A stretch of DNA of 64,000 nucleotides, taken from NCBI GenBank assembly GCA_001566965.1, contig LSNW01000023.1, forward strand, positions 1 to 64,000, given 5' to 3'. The notes beneath the pieces were generated by a model. That model was not told the DNA's origin. It saw only the letters and a list, made by a program, of their open reading frames with translations, and did not search any database. The DNA comes from Methylothermaceae bacteria B42. GTDB lineage: Bacteria; Pseudomonadota; Gammaproteobacteria; Methylococcales; Methylothermaceae. Positions 8,140 through 16,477 of the stretch are shown here, in pieces. Made by a program: the position numbers and the translations under genes. The stretch's first letter is position 1, and every line of letters begins with the position of its first letter.

Positions 8140-10197
8140 ATGGCGGCAGTCTCTGCTGCCTTCCCGCCGGTGCTTTCCCTGAAAGGCGCCGGTCCCGCCC
8201 TGGCAGCCAAGCTTCAGCGTCTTGGTGTGATGGACGTGCGGGATTTGGTGCTGCTGGCGCCGCTGCGCTACGAGGACCGCTCCAAGATCCTCCCCATCGC
8301 TTCCGCCAGTCAAGGTAAATGCTTGATTGAAGGGGAAGTGGTGCTGACCGATATCACGGGCAGAAGCCGGCCTATGCTGGTTTGCCGATTGTGTGACTCC
8401 AGCGGTAGTCTGGATCTCAGGTTCTTTCATTTCAACGCCGGTATGCGCAACCGGTTGATACCGGGCACACGCTGGCGCTGTTTCGGAGAGGTGAAGGTAT
8501 CCTCTTTCGGCAAGGAGATGATTCATCCCCAAATGGAGCCCGCCGATGCTTCGTTGCCCGGGATTGTGCCCATCTATCCCGCCGTGGCCGGGGTGACGCA
8601 AAAAGTATTGCGGCGCTTGATTGGTCAAGCGCTGACCTTGTTTGAATCCCATCCGCAGTGGCTGCCTTGCGTTTCACCAGTGTCGGAACAGGCAGCCATG
8701 ACAACATTGCAGGCATTGAAATTCCTCCATCAACCACCGGCTGAAGCTGAGGTCGTGCTGCTCAATTCCGGCAGCCACCCGGTTCAACAGCGGTTGGCGT
8801 GGGAGGAACTGCTGGCCCATCACTTGAGCCTGCAAAGTTTGCAAGACTTCCGGCAAACCGGCCAGGGGCCTAAAATGGAAGCCCCGTCATTTCTAATAGA
8901 CACATTTCTCTCTTCACTGCCTTTTCCATTGACCGATGCCCAGCGCCGGGTATTTGCGGAAATTCAGGCGAATCTGGGTTCGGGGCGTCCCATGGGCAGG
9001 TTGGTGCAAGGGGATGTGGGGTGTGGCAAAACCGTGGTGGCGGCCTTGGCGGCCTTGGTCAGTCACGGGAGTGGATATCAAACCGTATTGATGGTGCCCA
9101 CCGAATTACTGGCGGAACAGCATTTCCAGACCTGGCGGCAGTGGTTGTCGCCCCTGGAAATCGAAGTGCATTTGCTCACTTCCAAAATGAGCGGGAAAGA
9201 CCGTCGTCAAGTTCTGGCCGCCATGAAAGACTCCTCCAAAGCTGTTTTTATTGGCACCCATGCCTTGTTTCAGCGGGAAGTCCATTTTGCCCGGCTTGGG
9301 CTGGTGATTGTCGATGAACAGCACCGCTTTGGCGTGGACCAGCGCCTGACTTTGAAAGCCAAGGGGGAACAGGTAATTCCCCATTATTTGGTGATGACGG
9401 CGACGCCCATTCCCCGCACATTGGCCATGCTCCGTTACGGAGATATGGCGGTATCGGTGATAGATCAACTGCCGCCCGGCCGCCAGCCGGTAGAGACCCG
9501 GGTGATGAGTCAGAAAAGAAGGGAGGAATTGATTGCCCGGCTGCAGACCTGGATCAAACAGGGGCGCCAAGCCTATTGGGTATGCACCTTGATTGAAGAA
9601 TCCGAAGCGCTCGATTGCGAGGCCGCGGAAGATACCGCTTCTGCTCTCCAGTCCAGCCTGCCTGGTGTCCGTATCGGTTTGGTGCATGGCAGAATGAAAC
9701 CGGTGGAAAAGGAGCAGGTAATGACTGCTTTCAAGCAGGGAGAGATAGACCTGCTGGTGGCGACGACAGTGATTGAGGTGGGAGTGGATGTGCCCAATGC
9801 CGGCCTGATGGTCATTGACAACGCCGAGCGTCTCGGGCTGGCCCAGCTGCATCAACTTCGGGGCCGGGTAGGGAGAGGACCCGGTCAAAGCTATTGTATC
9901 TTGTTATACAAGCCCCCTTTAACAGACATTGCCCGGCAGCGTTTGGACTTTGTGCGCCAATGCAACGACGGTTTTGCCTTGGCGGAGAAGGATCTCGAAC
10001 TGCGGGGCCCAGGGGAAGTGCTTGGTACTCGCCAAAGCGGGGCGTTGCAGTTTAAAATGGCCGACCCTGTGCGCGATCAGAATTTGCTGCTTAAAGTTCA
10101 GAAAGATGCCAAAGCGCTACGGGAGCACGAAGGCGCATCTATTCCAACTTTGTTGAAATTTTGGCTGGGGGATGGCAACCAATATGCCGATGTTTGA
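8140..10197 (+). CDS. recG: ATP-dependent DNA helicase RecG
   Basis: A 685-residue superfamily 2 helicase that regresses stalled replication forks and processes branched DNA. The N-terminal wedge/OB region contains GVMDVRDLVLLAPLRYEDR. The helicase core shows Walker A GDVGCGKT (about residues 291-298), DEQH as motif II (about 391), TATPIPRTL as motif III, and GRVGRG as motif VI. The ATG starts 5 nt after ridA ends. ubiC begins 2 nt after its stop. Confidence 0.97.
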   Translation: MAAVSAAFPPVLSLKGAGPALAAKLQRLGVMDVRDLVLLAPLRYEDRSKILPIASASQGKCLIEGEVVLTDITGRSRPMLVCRLCDSSGSLDLRFFHFNAGMRNRLIPGTRWRCFGEVKVSSFGKEMIHPQMEPADASLPGIVPIYPAVAGVTQKVLRRLIGQALTLFESHPQWLPCVSPVSEQAAMTTLQALKFLHQPPAEAEVVLLNSGSHPVQQRLAWEELLAHHLSLQSLQDFRQTGQGPKMEAPSFLIDTFLSSLPFPLTDAQRRVFAEIQANLGSGRPMGRLVQGDVGCGKTVVAALAALVSHGSGYQTVLMVPTELLAEQHFQTWRQWLSPLEIEVHLLTSKMSGKDRRQVLAAMKDSSKAVFIGTHALFQREVHFARLGLVIVDEQHRFGVDQRLTLKAKGEQVIPHYLVMTATPIPRTLAMLRYGDMAVSVIDQLPPGRQPVETRVMSQKRREELIARLQTWIKQGRQAYWVCTLIEESEALDCEAAEDTASALQSSLPGVRIGLVHGRMKPVEKEQVMTAFKQGEIDLLVATTVIEVGVDVPNAGLMVIDNAERLGLAQLHQLRGRVGRGPGQSYCILLYKPPLTDIARQRLDFVRQCNDGFALAEKDLELRGPGEVLGTRQSGALQFKMADPVRDQNLLLKVQKDAKALREHEGASIPTLLKFWLGDGNQYADV

Positions 10198-10199
10198 AA

Positions 10200-10757
10200 A
10201 TGTTTCATAGTTGTTTGCTGAGGGAAGATCCTCTTTGGCGGGATGATCGGTTGCCAAAAACCTCCGGCATTCCTGGCGGGATTCGCAGTTGGCTTGAAGA
10301 ATCCGCTTCTTTAACCGCCCGGTTGCGGGCCGCTACCGGCGAAATCCGGGTGGAAGTTAAAAAACAAGGTTGGGGGAGGCCGTTTTTAAGTGAGGCCAGT
10401 CAATTGGGGCTGCCTTGGGGCCGGTTGGCCTGGGTTCGGGAAATCATTTTATCAGGTGCTGGCCGGCCCTTGTTGCTGGCGCGCACAATAGCCCCGCAAT
10501 CGACATTGGCTGGCGCGGGCAGTCAATTTACCCGGTTGGGAACACGCCCTTTGGGAGAAGTGTTGTTTACAAGCCCGTATATTTGGCGGGAGCGGCTTGA
10601 ATGGACTCGTTTGCCTGCCGGGATATGGAAACTGCCCGGCTTGCAGCCTTTGCCCCAGTGGGGGCGGCGGGCATTATACCGCGTGAGTGGTCGTCCTTTA
10701 CTGGTGAGTGAATTCTTTATGCCAAGTGTTTTTTCTCTGGAGCATGGGGATGGATAA
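10200..10757 (+). CDS. ubiC: chorismate pyruvate-lyase
   Basis: A 185-residue UbiC-family protein that removes pyruvate from chorismate to give 4-hydroxybenzoate, the first committed step of ubiquinone synthesis. Supporting motifs are W...L...SLTARLR near the N-terminus, [19 protein letters not shown] in the middle, [11 protein letters not shown], and [18 protein letters not shown] near the end. The ATG at 10200 was chosen because it follows the recG stop; a longer frame reaching into recG lacks homology. It overlaps the start of the ubiA frame, fitting a ubiCA operon. Confidence 0.9.
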   Translation: MFHSCLLREDPLWRDDRLPKTSGIPGGIRSWLEESASLTARLRAATGEIRVEVKKQGWGRPFLSEASQLGLPWGRLAWVREIILSGAGRPLLLARTIAPQSTLAGAGSQFTRLGTRPLGEVLFTSPYIWRERLEWTRLPAGIWKLPGLQPLPQWGRRALYRVSGRPLLVSEFFMPSVFSLEHGDG

Positions 10758-11640
10758 GCCGCAGTTATCCTCGGATGATTTGAAAGACCGTCTGTTGCAA
10801 TATGCCTATTTGATGCGCTTCCACCGCCCCATTGGGATTTTCTTATTGCTGTGGCCGGCGCTCTGGGCTTTATGGATTGCAGGCAATGGCCGGCCTGATG
10901 TCAAGGTCGTGGTGATTTTTGTGCTTGGCGTGATTTTGATGCGCGCGGCCGGTTGTGTCATTAACGATTACGCTGACCGGGAGTTTGATCCTCACGTGGA
11001 AAGAACCAAAGACCGGCCCATTGCCTCGGGTAAGGTCAGCCCCAGGGAAGCCTTGATGTTATTTGCAGTATTGTGTCTGCTGGCCTTCTTGCTCGTTCTC
11101 CAGCTCAATGGCCTGACCATTGCCCTGTCATTCATCGCGTTATTCCTGGCGGCCTCCTATCCCTTTACCAAACGAATCACTCAATTGCCCCAGGCGTATC
11201 TCGGCATCGCTTTTGGCTGGGCGGTGCCCATGGCTTTTGCCGCGTTAACAGGCACCGTTCCTTTGATCGCGTGGGGATTGTTTCTGGCGACTGTGCTGTG
11301 GGCGCTGGCCTATGACACCATGTATGCGATGGTGGATCGGGACGATGATTTGAAAATCGGGGTCAAGTCCACTGCTATTTTGTTTGGCCGTTATGACCGC
11401 TGGATTATCGCCGGAATCCAGGTAGCCATGTTGCTGATATTGGTATGGGTAGGACGAAGCGCCGGTTTGGGGGCATGGTATTACCTTGGATTGCTTGCGG
11501 CTGCTTGTTTTGCGGTCTACCAGCAGTATTTGATTGCCGGGCGGGAGAAGGCCAAATGCTTCCAGGCTTTCTTGAACAACCACTGGTTTGGCGCGGTGAT
11601 TTTTTTAGGGTTGTTGCTGGATTATCAGAGCCATGTCTAA
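10750..11640 (+). CDS. ubiA: 4-hydroxybenzoate polyprenyltransferase
   Basis: An integral inner-membrane prenyltransferase that attaches the polyprenyl tail to 4-hydroxybenzoate in ubiquinone synthesis. The two Asp-rich motifs that bind Mg-diphosphate are present: NDYADREFD and the later [12 protein letters not shown]. Many hydrophobic segments span the protein, as expected. ATG at 10750 ([10 protein letters not shown]) has GGAG upstream (about 10742). Longer in-frame starts at 10744 and 10708 exist, the latter deep inside ubiC. Length from this start is 296 residues, normal for the family. Confidence 0.94.
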   Translation: MDKPQLSSDDLKDRLLQYAYLMRFHRPIGIFLLLWPALWALWIAGNGRPDVKVVVIFVLGVILMRAAGCVINDYADREFDPHVERTKDRPIASGKVSPREALMLFAVLCLLAFLLVLQLNGLTIALSFIALFLAASYPFTKRITQLPQAYLGIAFGWAVPMAFAALTGTVPLIAWGLFLATVLWALAYDTMYAMVDRDDDLKIGVKSTAILFGRYDRWIIAGIQVAMLLILVWVGRSAGLGAWYYLGLLAAACFAVYQQYLIAGREKAKCFQAFLNNHWFGAVIFLGLLLDYQSHV

Positions 11641-11742
11641 ACACGTAAAGGGTTGATTGCCGGGGCAGGTGGCCTGATTCGTCTTGAATAGATGACGGAG
11701 CTCTGGCTGGATTATTGGTTCTGAATCGGAAATATTGTCTGT

Positions 11743-11769
11743 GAACTTTTTATTTGCCCTTAAGTCTCA
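11743..11769 (+). promoter_or_regulatory. predicted sigma-E (RpoE/AlgU)-type promoter of small RNA
   Basis: The -35 box GAACTT (11743-11748) and the -10 box TCTCA (11765-11769, within GTCTCAA) are separated by 16 nt, matching the extracytoplasmic sigma-E pattern GGAACTT-N16-TCTGA closely. It lies just upstream of a terminator-ended run of stem-loops, with a predicted start near 11776. An RpoE homologue is encoded at 40433 in this window. No experiment supports it here. Confidence 0.6.
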
Positions 11770-11775
11770 AGGTTA

Positions 11776-11898
11776 TGTGTCGGGAACGACGCAATTCTAC
11801 TCATTTCCTCCCTTATGAGTAGCGAGCAGCTCCGGTTCCCCCAAGCCGGAGCATCACTAGCCCCAAAGCATCTCCCCCTTTGCTTTGGGGTTTTTTTT
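11776..11898 (+). ncRNA. predicted C-rich-loop small RNA, in the Spot 42/ErsA position
   Basis: About 120 nt with no reading frame. It folds into GTCG-GGAA-CGAC (11779-11790) and three hairpins, each with a 10-nt loop: CTACTCAT stem with loop TTCCTCCCTT (11797-11822); GCTCCGG stem with loop TTCCCCCAAG (11829-11852); and CCCCAAAGCA stem with loop TCTCCCCCTT (11861-11890), followed by T8. Repeated UCCUCC/UCCCCC loops are the hallmark of small RNAs such as Xanthomonas sX13 that pair with Shine-Dalgarno sequences. The locus is convergent with engB, the position of Spot 42 in E. coli and ErsA in Pseudomonas. Identity with any of these is an inference from position and structure. Confidence 0.7.
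11861..11898 (+). terminator. rho-independent terminator
   Basis: A perfect 10-bp stem (CCCCAAAGCA/TGCTTTGGGG, 11861-11870 and 11881-11890) with a C-rich 10-nt loop, followed by eight T residues. It ends the predicted small RNA and probably also any read-through from ubiA. Confidence 0.9.
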
Positions 11899-11910
11899 GT
11901 CTCTCAGTTT

Positions 11911-11950
11911 CCAGCCCGAATAATGCACAATCATCCGGGATGCTGTGGCA
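11911..11950. repeat. short relic of the 'AGCCCGG' MITE family
   Basis: Contains CAGCCCGAAT followed closely by AATCATCCGGGATGCTG. These strings occur about 120 bp apart inside the full-length elements at 19515-19845 and 38000-38262. It is best read as an internally deleted remnant. It lies between the small-RNA terminator and a palindromic element. Confidence 0.5.
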
Positions 11951-11965
11951 ATAGCTGTGCCGTAT

Positions 11966-12070
11966 GGGTATTCCAGTCTGTCATTTGTGGATGTTGGCGG
12001 CCTGGATGGCCGCCATCAAGCCCCCAGGGATGGGTTTACGGCGTTCCACAAATGACAGACTGGAATACCC
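11966..12070 (+). repeat. dispersed palindromic element, copy 2 (26-53-26)
   Basis: Perfect 26-nt inverted arms (11966-11991 and 12045-12070) around a 53-nt core (11992-12044). The core has hairpin GGCGGCC-TGGAT-GGCCGCC, then CCCA-GGGA-TGGG with a GNRA-type loop, then GTTTACGGCGT. Arm and core lengths equal those of copy 1 although the arm sequences differ. It lies between the small RNA and the end of engB. Confidence 0.92.
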
Positions 12071-12096
12071 TTGCCGCATAAGGTTTAGAGAAAAGT

Positions 12097-12705
12097 TCAA
12101 GCTTGATTCTCGATTTCAAACCATTCATCCAGTACCTCATGAGCCTCTTCCACGCCCATCTTTTTAGGCGCGGAAAATAGCTGGATTGAAGGAGGATGAG
12201 GGAGTTCAGATAATGCTTTTTGCACTTTCAGCAATTGGTTCTTGGCCGGGCCGAATTTTAATTTATCGGCTTTGGTCAGCAAAATATGAAGGGGTAATTC
12301 ATAGAAGCCACACCATTCAATCATGCGTTGATCAAATTCAGTCAAGGGGTGGCGGATATCCATGACCAGAAAGACCCCTTTCAGACATTCGCGCTCCTTC
12401 AGATAGCGTTCCAGGGCGCGGCGCCATTGCGTTTGAGTTTGTTGGGAAACCTTGGCATAGCCATAGCCGGGCAGATCCACAAAACGGCGGTTTGAGTCAA
12501 TTTCAAAAAACACGAGATGTTGTGTGCGGCCCGGCGTTTTACTGGTGCGGGCCAGTGCCTTTCGCCGGGTTAATACGTTGAGTGCGCTGGATTTGCCGGC
12601 ATTGGAGCGGCCGGCAAAGGCGACTTCATAACCTTGGTCGGGAACATCGGCGTTGAAGTTGAGCGTGCTTAAAAGAAATTTGGCTTGATGGTAAAGAGGA
12701 TTCAT
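12097..12705 (-). CDS. engB: ribosome biogenesis GTP-binding protein EngB/YsxC
   Basis: A 202-residue essential GTPase needed for assembly of the large ribosomal subunit. The G motifs are intact: G1 GRSNAGKSS, switch region TPGRTQ, G3 [10 protein letters not shown], and G4 TKADK. Length is normal. The ATG start is at 12705. It is divergent from the cytochrome c4 gene, and its 3' end faces the predicted small RNA, the same arrangement as yihA/spf in E. coli. Confidence 0.96.
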   Translation of the reverse strand: MNPLYHQAKFLLSTLNFNADVPDQGYEVAFAGRSNAGKSSALNVLTRRKALARTSKTPGRTQHLVFFEIDSNRRFVDLPGYGYAKVSQQTQTQWRRALERYLKERECLKGVFLVMDIRHPLTEFDQRMIEWCGFYELPLHILLTKADKLKFGPAKNQLLKVQKALSELPHPPSIQLFSAPKKMGVEEAHEVLDEWFEIENQA

Positions 12706-12802
12706 TGCTAAAGGTAAAATTTGTCATGACGGCACTAAGACGGCAAAACGAGTACAATAACTCCCGATTATGTCATGAGCAGCGCTAAAGGAACGAAGTG
12801 TT

Positions 12803-13405
12803 ATGAAAATCAAAACTATACTAACATTATTCACAATAGGAACAATGACGAGCATGGTTACGGTGGTTTCCGCGGCATCGATTCAAGCGGGAAAGAAAAA
12901 AGCCGAGGTGTGCGCGGGCTGTCATGGGGAAGGAGGCAAGGGGGCAAACCCGATATTTCCCAAACTGGCGGGGCAAAACGCCAAGTATTTAAGCCGTCAA
13001 CTTCGATATTTCAAGGATCAAGTACGGAACATTCCCGCCATGAATGCAGTCGCATCTACTTTAAGTGATGAAGATATTGCGGACTTGAGCGCCTATTTTT
13101 CCGCACACTCCCCTGGGCCTGAAGAGGGTGAGGCGCCGCCGGAAGGCGTTAAAATCTATCTTTCCGGGATGGCGGAAAAGAAAGTCCCTGCATGCTCGGC
13201 TTGTCATGGCCCCCAAGGACAAGGCAATGCTCCCGCGGGTTTTCCCTTGTTGAAAGGGCAATATCCCGCTTATACAGTGAAAGCCTTGACGGATTTTGCA
13301 TCCGGAGAGCGGGGGGAAGAAAAGAGCCCGATGCGGACGATTGCACAGCGGATGACGGAAGATGAAATGAAAGCCGTTGCCGCTTATATCGGCAGTTTGA
13401 AATAA
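12803..13405 (+). CDS. periplasmic dihaem cytochrome c4
   Basis: A 200-residue exported electron carrier with two class I cytochrome c domains. Covalent haem sites are CAGCH (residues 37-41) and CSACH (131-135). Each domain has a downstream Met as the likely sixth ligand (MNAVA and SPMRTIAQRM regions). A Sec signal peptide (about residues 1-25, ending VVSAA) directs it to the periplasm, where cytochrome c4 passes electrons to terminal oxidases. The length equals that of characterised cytochromes c4. It is followed 20 nt later by dsbA, a pairing also known from Pseudomonas and relatives. Confidence 0.93.
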   Translation: MKIKTILTLFTIGTMTSMVTVVSAASIQAGKKKAEVCAGCHGEGGKGANPIFPKLAGQNAKYLSRQLRYFKDQVRNIPAMNAVASTLSDEDIADLSAYFSAHSPGPEEGEAPPEGVKIYLSGMAEKKVPACSACHGPQGQGNAPAGFPLLKGQYPAYTVKALTDFASGERGEEKSPMRTIAQRMTEDEMKAVAAYIGSLK

Positions 13406-13425
13406 GATCCAGCTTAGGAGAAAAG

Positions 13426-14073
13426 ATGAAGTTAAGTATTCTGCATTATGTTTGGGCGATTTTGTTCACTTTGGGGATCGCTACCCCTGTTTTCGCATTA
13501 ACGGCGGATGAATATATTGTGCTTGACCCGCCCCGGCCAACCGATAACTCAGGTAAAGTCGAAGTCATTGAGTTTTTCTGGTATGGCTGCCCCCATTGTT
13601 ACCGCTTTGACCCTTACGTGGCGTCGTGGCTGAAGACAAAGCCGGATGATGTGGTCTTCAAGCGGCAGCCAGTGATATTCGGCAAGCATTGGGCGCCACA
13701 TGCCCGGGCGTATTTTACGGCGGAGGTACTGGGCGTCGTGGATAAAATCCACAAGGATTTTTTTGATACCATGCACGTCAAGAAAAAGCCGTTGAGCACA
13801 GAAGATGAACTGGCTGATTTTTTTGCCGCCCACGGGGTCGACAAGGAGACTTTCAAAAAGGCGTTCAATTCATTTGCGGTGGATTTGAAAATGCGCCAGG
13901 CCAACGAGATTGCCGGAACCTATGGCATTGACGGGGTGCCTGCCATTGCCGTGAACGGGAAGTACAAAGTCACGGGCAGCACCGCGAAAAATTACGAAAA
14001 CATGATTAAAGTCATGCAGCAACTGGTGGATCAGGAGCGCAAAGCACTCCAGGCGAGCGCGAAGGCGCAATGA
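13426..14073 (+). CDS. dsbA: thiol:disulfide interchange protein DsbA
   Basis: A 215-residue periplasmic oxidase that introduces disulfide bonds into exported proteins. The active site is CPHC (residues 55-58) in FFWYGCPHCYRF, and the cis-Pro loop is GVPA. A signal peptide ending near PVFA (about residue 24) is present. The start ATG has AGGAG about 8 nt upstream. It follows the cytochrome c4 gene, consistent with shared transcription of two periplasmic redox proteins. Confidence 0.95.
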   Translation: MKLSILHYVWAILFTLGIATPVFALTADEYIVLDPPRPTDNSGKVEVIEFFWYGCPHCYRFDPYVASWLKTKPDDVVFKRQPVIFGKHWAPHARAYFTAEVLGVVDKIHKDFFDTMHVKKKPLSTEDELADFFAAHGVDKETFKKAFNSFAVDLKMRQANEIAGTYGIDGVPAIAVNGKYKVTGSTAKNYENMIKVMQQLVDQERKALQASAKAQ

Positions 14074-14108
14074 TTTCGCCTTGATCCCACCCATTGCAAG
14101 GGGGAGAA

Positions 14109-14891
14109 ATGAGGAAAATCCATGAGGGTATGCCCAAAACCCGATTGAAGCTGGCCAGTTTTAATATTCAAACGGGCATTCGTACCCGTAGCTATCGGGA
14201 TTATTTATTTCGCGGTTGGCAGCACCTTTGGCCCACCGCGAAAAAGCTCAATAACCTGGACAGAATCGCCGAATTTCTCCGCCCTTTTGATATCGTCGGT
14301 TTGCAGGAAGTCGATGGCGGCGGTGCCCGTAGTGATTATGTCATTCAAACCCAATATCTGGCTAGGCGGGCGGGTTTTCCCTATTGGCACAATCAAGTGA
14401 ATCGCCGGATTGGCAACTTGGCTTTACACAGTAATGGCCTGTTAAGCCGTTTGCGGCCCCATTATATCCATGAAACCCCCTTGCCTGGACTGCCTGGCCG
14501 CGGCGCCCTGCTTGCCCGGTTCGGTAACGATGACCTGGCCTTGCATCTGTGTATCCTCCATCTGGCCCTTGGGCGCCGGGCGCGCATGCGCCAACTGGAA
14601 TTTATCGCGGGGTTGATTCAAGGGCTGCCCCATGTAATTTTGATGGGGGATCTGAATTGCGGCCCCGGATCTCCGGAACTAGAAATGCTGCAAGCAGAAA
14701 CGGGCTTGATTGATCCGGTTCCCCACGCCCGGACTTTTCCCAGCTGGCGACCTCAGCGCAAGTTGGATCATATTCTGGTGAGCCCGGGTTTAGAAGTGGA
14801 AAACGTCCATGTTTTTGATTTTGCATGCTCGGATCATTTGCCCATCGGGGTGAATGTCAGTTTGCCTGAAAGTTACCGTGAAGCCGCGTGA
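14109..14891 (+). CDS. endonuclease/exonuclease/phosphatase-fold protein
   Basis: A 260-residue protein of the EEP superfamily of Mg-dependent phosphoesterases. Visible catalytic motifs are LASFNIQTG at the start, GLQEVDGGG (Glu metal ligand), HLALG, MGDLNCGPGS (Asp/Asn), and a C-terminal SDHLPI (Asp-His). The substrate is unknown; relatives act on DNA, phospholipids or nucleotides. The ATG at 14109 is preceded by GGGGGAG with good spacing. An in-frame TTG 15 nt upstream is less likely. No signal peptide is visible. It lies between dsbA and a diguanylate cyclase gene in the same direction. Confidence 0.85.
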   Translation: MRKIHEGMPKTRLKLASFNIQTGIRTRSYRDYLFRGWQHLWPTAKKLNNLDRIAEFLRPFDIVGLQEVDGGGARSDYVIQTQYLARRAGFPYWHNQVNRRIGNLALHSNGLLSRLRPHYIHETPLPGLPGRGALLARFGNDDLALHLCILHLALGRRARMRQLEFIAGLIQGLPHVILMGDLNCGPGSPELEMLQAETGLIDPVPHARTFPSWRPQRKLDHILVSPGLEVENVHVFDFACSDHLPIGVNVSLPESYREAA

Positions 14892-14897
14892 AACAAG

Positions 14898-16427
14898 ATG
14901 TCTCATTCTGACGCAGACAAGTGGAAGCAAAAATGCCTGAATTTGGCGGAGGAGCTGGATGAGCAGCAAGCCCGCCGGGAACGCCATGAAAAATGCATGG
15001 CGCGGGCTCTTGTTCGTTTGAGCCATATTTGCCAGGGGATTGATCAGTCCCTTGATCCTTATTTGCAGCGCCTGCGGGAAATTCTCAAAAGCGGCCGGTT
15101 GGACGATCAGAAGCTCGAGTACCTGGATACTTTTGCCAATACCCTGTTGGATCTTGAGTTCAAGCATGCGCCGACCGTCAATTGGCAGGTCCAGGTGCTG
15201 GAATTGTTTTATTCTCAGGCCCAAGGCGAGGGAGAAAGGGCGGTATTTTCTAAATTTCAGGAAATAGTAAAAAAACGTCCGTTTGAGGATGCAGAAGCCC
15301 TGTTCCACGCCTTGGAAGAAGCACTTCAGGCTTCTTCGGCAAAACCCTCGCCTTCTCTGTTTAGTCGTTGGTTTAGAAGGATCCCGGAAACCGCTTCAAC
15401 TGACGAAGGGGTTCTCAAAGAACAACTATTGCAACTCATCCAAGAAATTGAAATTCCTCCAAGGTTGACAGAGCAAAGTGAAAACTTGCTCAATCAACTC
15501 AAACAAGCGCACTGTGATATTGAAGAGGTACTGGAAGGCACTGCAAGGTTGCTGTCCGAAATTAAGGCTCAACTCAAGAAAGAACAACAAGAAATCGAAG
15601 ATTTTCTCAGTACATTGACCAATAAGCTGCAAAATCTGGAGCAACAGGCCTTGGATGTCGGGAAGGTTTTTTCTTCCGAGGAGGTATGGGGAGATTCCGT
15701 GTCCCGGCATGTGGAACACCTTCGCCACCATGCTTTGGAAGAAACGGATCTGGAGGCATTAAAAACCACAATAAGTTCCAGATTGGATATGCTGACGCAG
15801 CAATTACGCCATTATCAGGAAGCTGAAGCCCAGAGAAATAGCGAGGTGGACCAAAAAGTCCGGGCGATGACCGAACGCTTGCAAGCGCTGGAGCGGGAAT
15901 CGCAAGAATTGCATCAGCGGTTGCGTTTGGCCCATCAGCAAGCGTTGTATGATCCCGTGACGGGATTGCCCAATCGCAAGGCCGTTGAGGAGCGCTTGGC
16001 CCAGGAGTTTTCCCGTTGGCAACGATTCAAGCAGCCGGTCAGCTTACTGGTTTGGGATATCGATCGCTTTAAGCAGATCAACGATCGGTTCGGGCATCAG
16101 GCGGGGGATAAGGCACTGCGGATTGTCGCCCAAACCCTCGGTCAAGGGATTCGGGAAGCGGATTTTATCGGCAGATATGGGGGGGAAGAATTCGTCATGC
16201 TTTTGCCTGGCACGGAAGTTGAAGGCGGTCTGAAAGTAGCGGAAAAGTTGCGCCGGGCGGTTGAAACCTGTGGATTTAATAGCCGCGGGAAGCCTGTGCC
16301 CATTACGATTTCTTGTGGTATCACCGAATTCAGGGAAGGCGACCGGGTTGAAACCGCGTTTGAACGGGCGGATAAAGCGCTCTATGAAGCCAAGCAAGCA
16401 GGGCGAAATTGCTGCCGGGCGAATTGA
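14898..16427 (+). CDS. diguanylate cyclase with long coiled-coil N-terminal region
   Basis: A 509-residue cytoplasmic protein. Residues 1 to about 340 are helical and charged, with extended coiled coil (for example around LKKEQQEIEDFL and RLQALERESQEL) and no transmembrane segment. The C-terminal GGDEF domain starts at DPVTGLPNRKA and has the active-site motif GGEEF (about residue 426) and the upstream RxxD product-inhibition site (READ). It should make cyclic di-GMP with feedback control. The start ATG is 6 nt after the EEP gene. A second cyclase of similar layout is at 51307-52503. The signal sensed is not evident. Confidence 0.88.
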   Translation: MSHSDADKWKQKCLNLAEELDEQQARRERHEKCMARALVRLSHICQGIDQSLDPYLQRLREILKSGRLDDQKLEYLDTFANTLLDLEFKHAPTVNWQVQVLELFYSQAQGEGERAVFSKFQEIVKKRPFEDAEALFHALEEALQASSAKPSPSLFSRWFRRIPETASTDEGVLKEQLLQLIQEIEIPPRLTEQSENLLNQLKQAHCDIEEVLEGTARLLSEIKAQLKKEQQEIEDFLSTLTNKLQNLEQQALDVGKVFSSEEVWGDSVSRHVEHLRHHALEETDLEALKTTISSRLDMLTQQLRHYQEAEAQRNSEVDQKVRAMTERLQALERESQELHQRLRLAHQQALYDPVTGLPNRKAVEERLAQEFSRWQRFKQPVSLLVWDIDRFKQINDRFGHQAGDKALRIVAQTLGQGIREADFIGRYGGEEFVMLLPGTEVEGGLKVAEKLRRAVETCGFNSRGKPVPITISCGITEFREGDRVETAFERADKALYEAKQAGRNCCRAN

Positions 16428-16477
16428 GAGGCTATCTCGGCGCACCTTGCCACCCATTGGGATGAATTCCATAATTT

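Noticed and set aside
11815-12081. Open reading frame across the small RNA and the palindromic element
   Set aside because: It is made of terminator, MITE relic and repeat sequence, with no ribosome-binding site or family resemblance.
12775-13068. Frame overlapping the start of cytochrome c4
   Set aside because: It lies in a different frame of a clear dihaem cytochrome gene and has no recognisable protein features.
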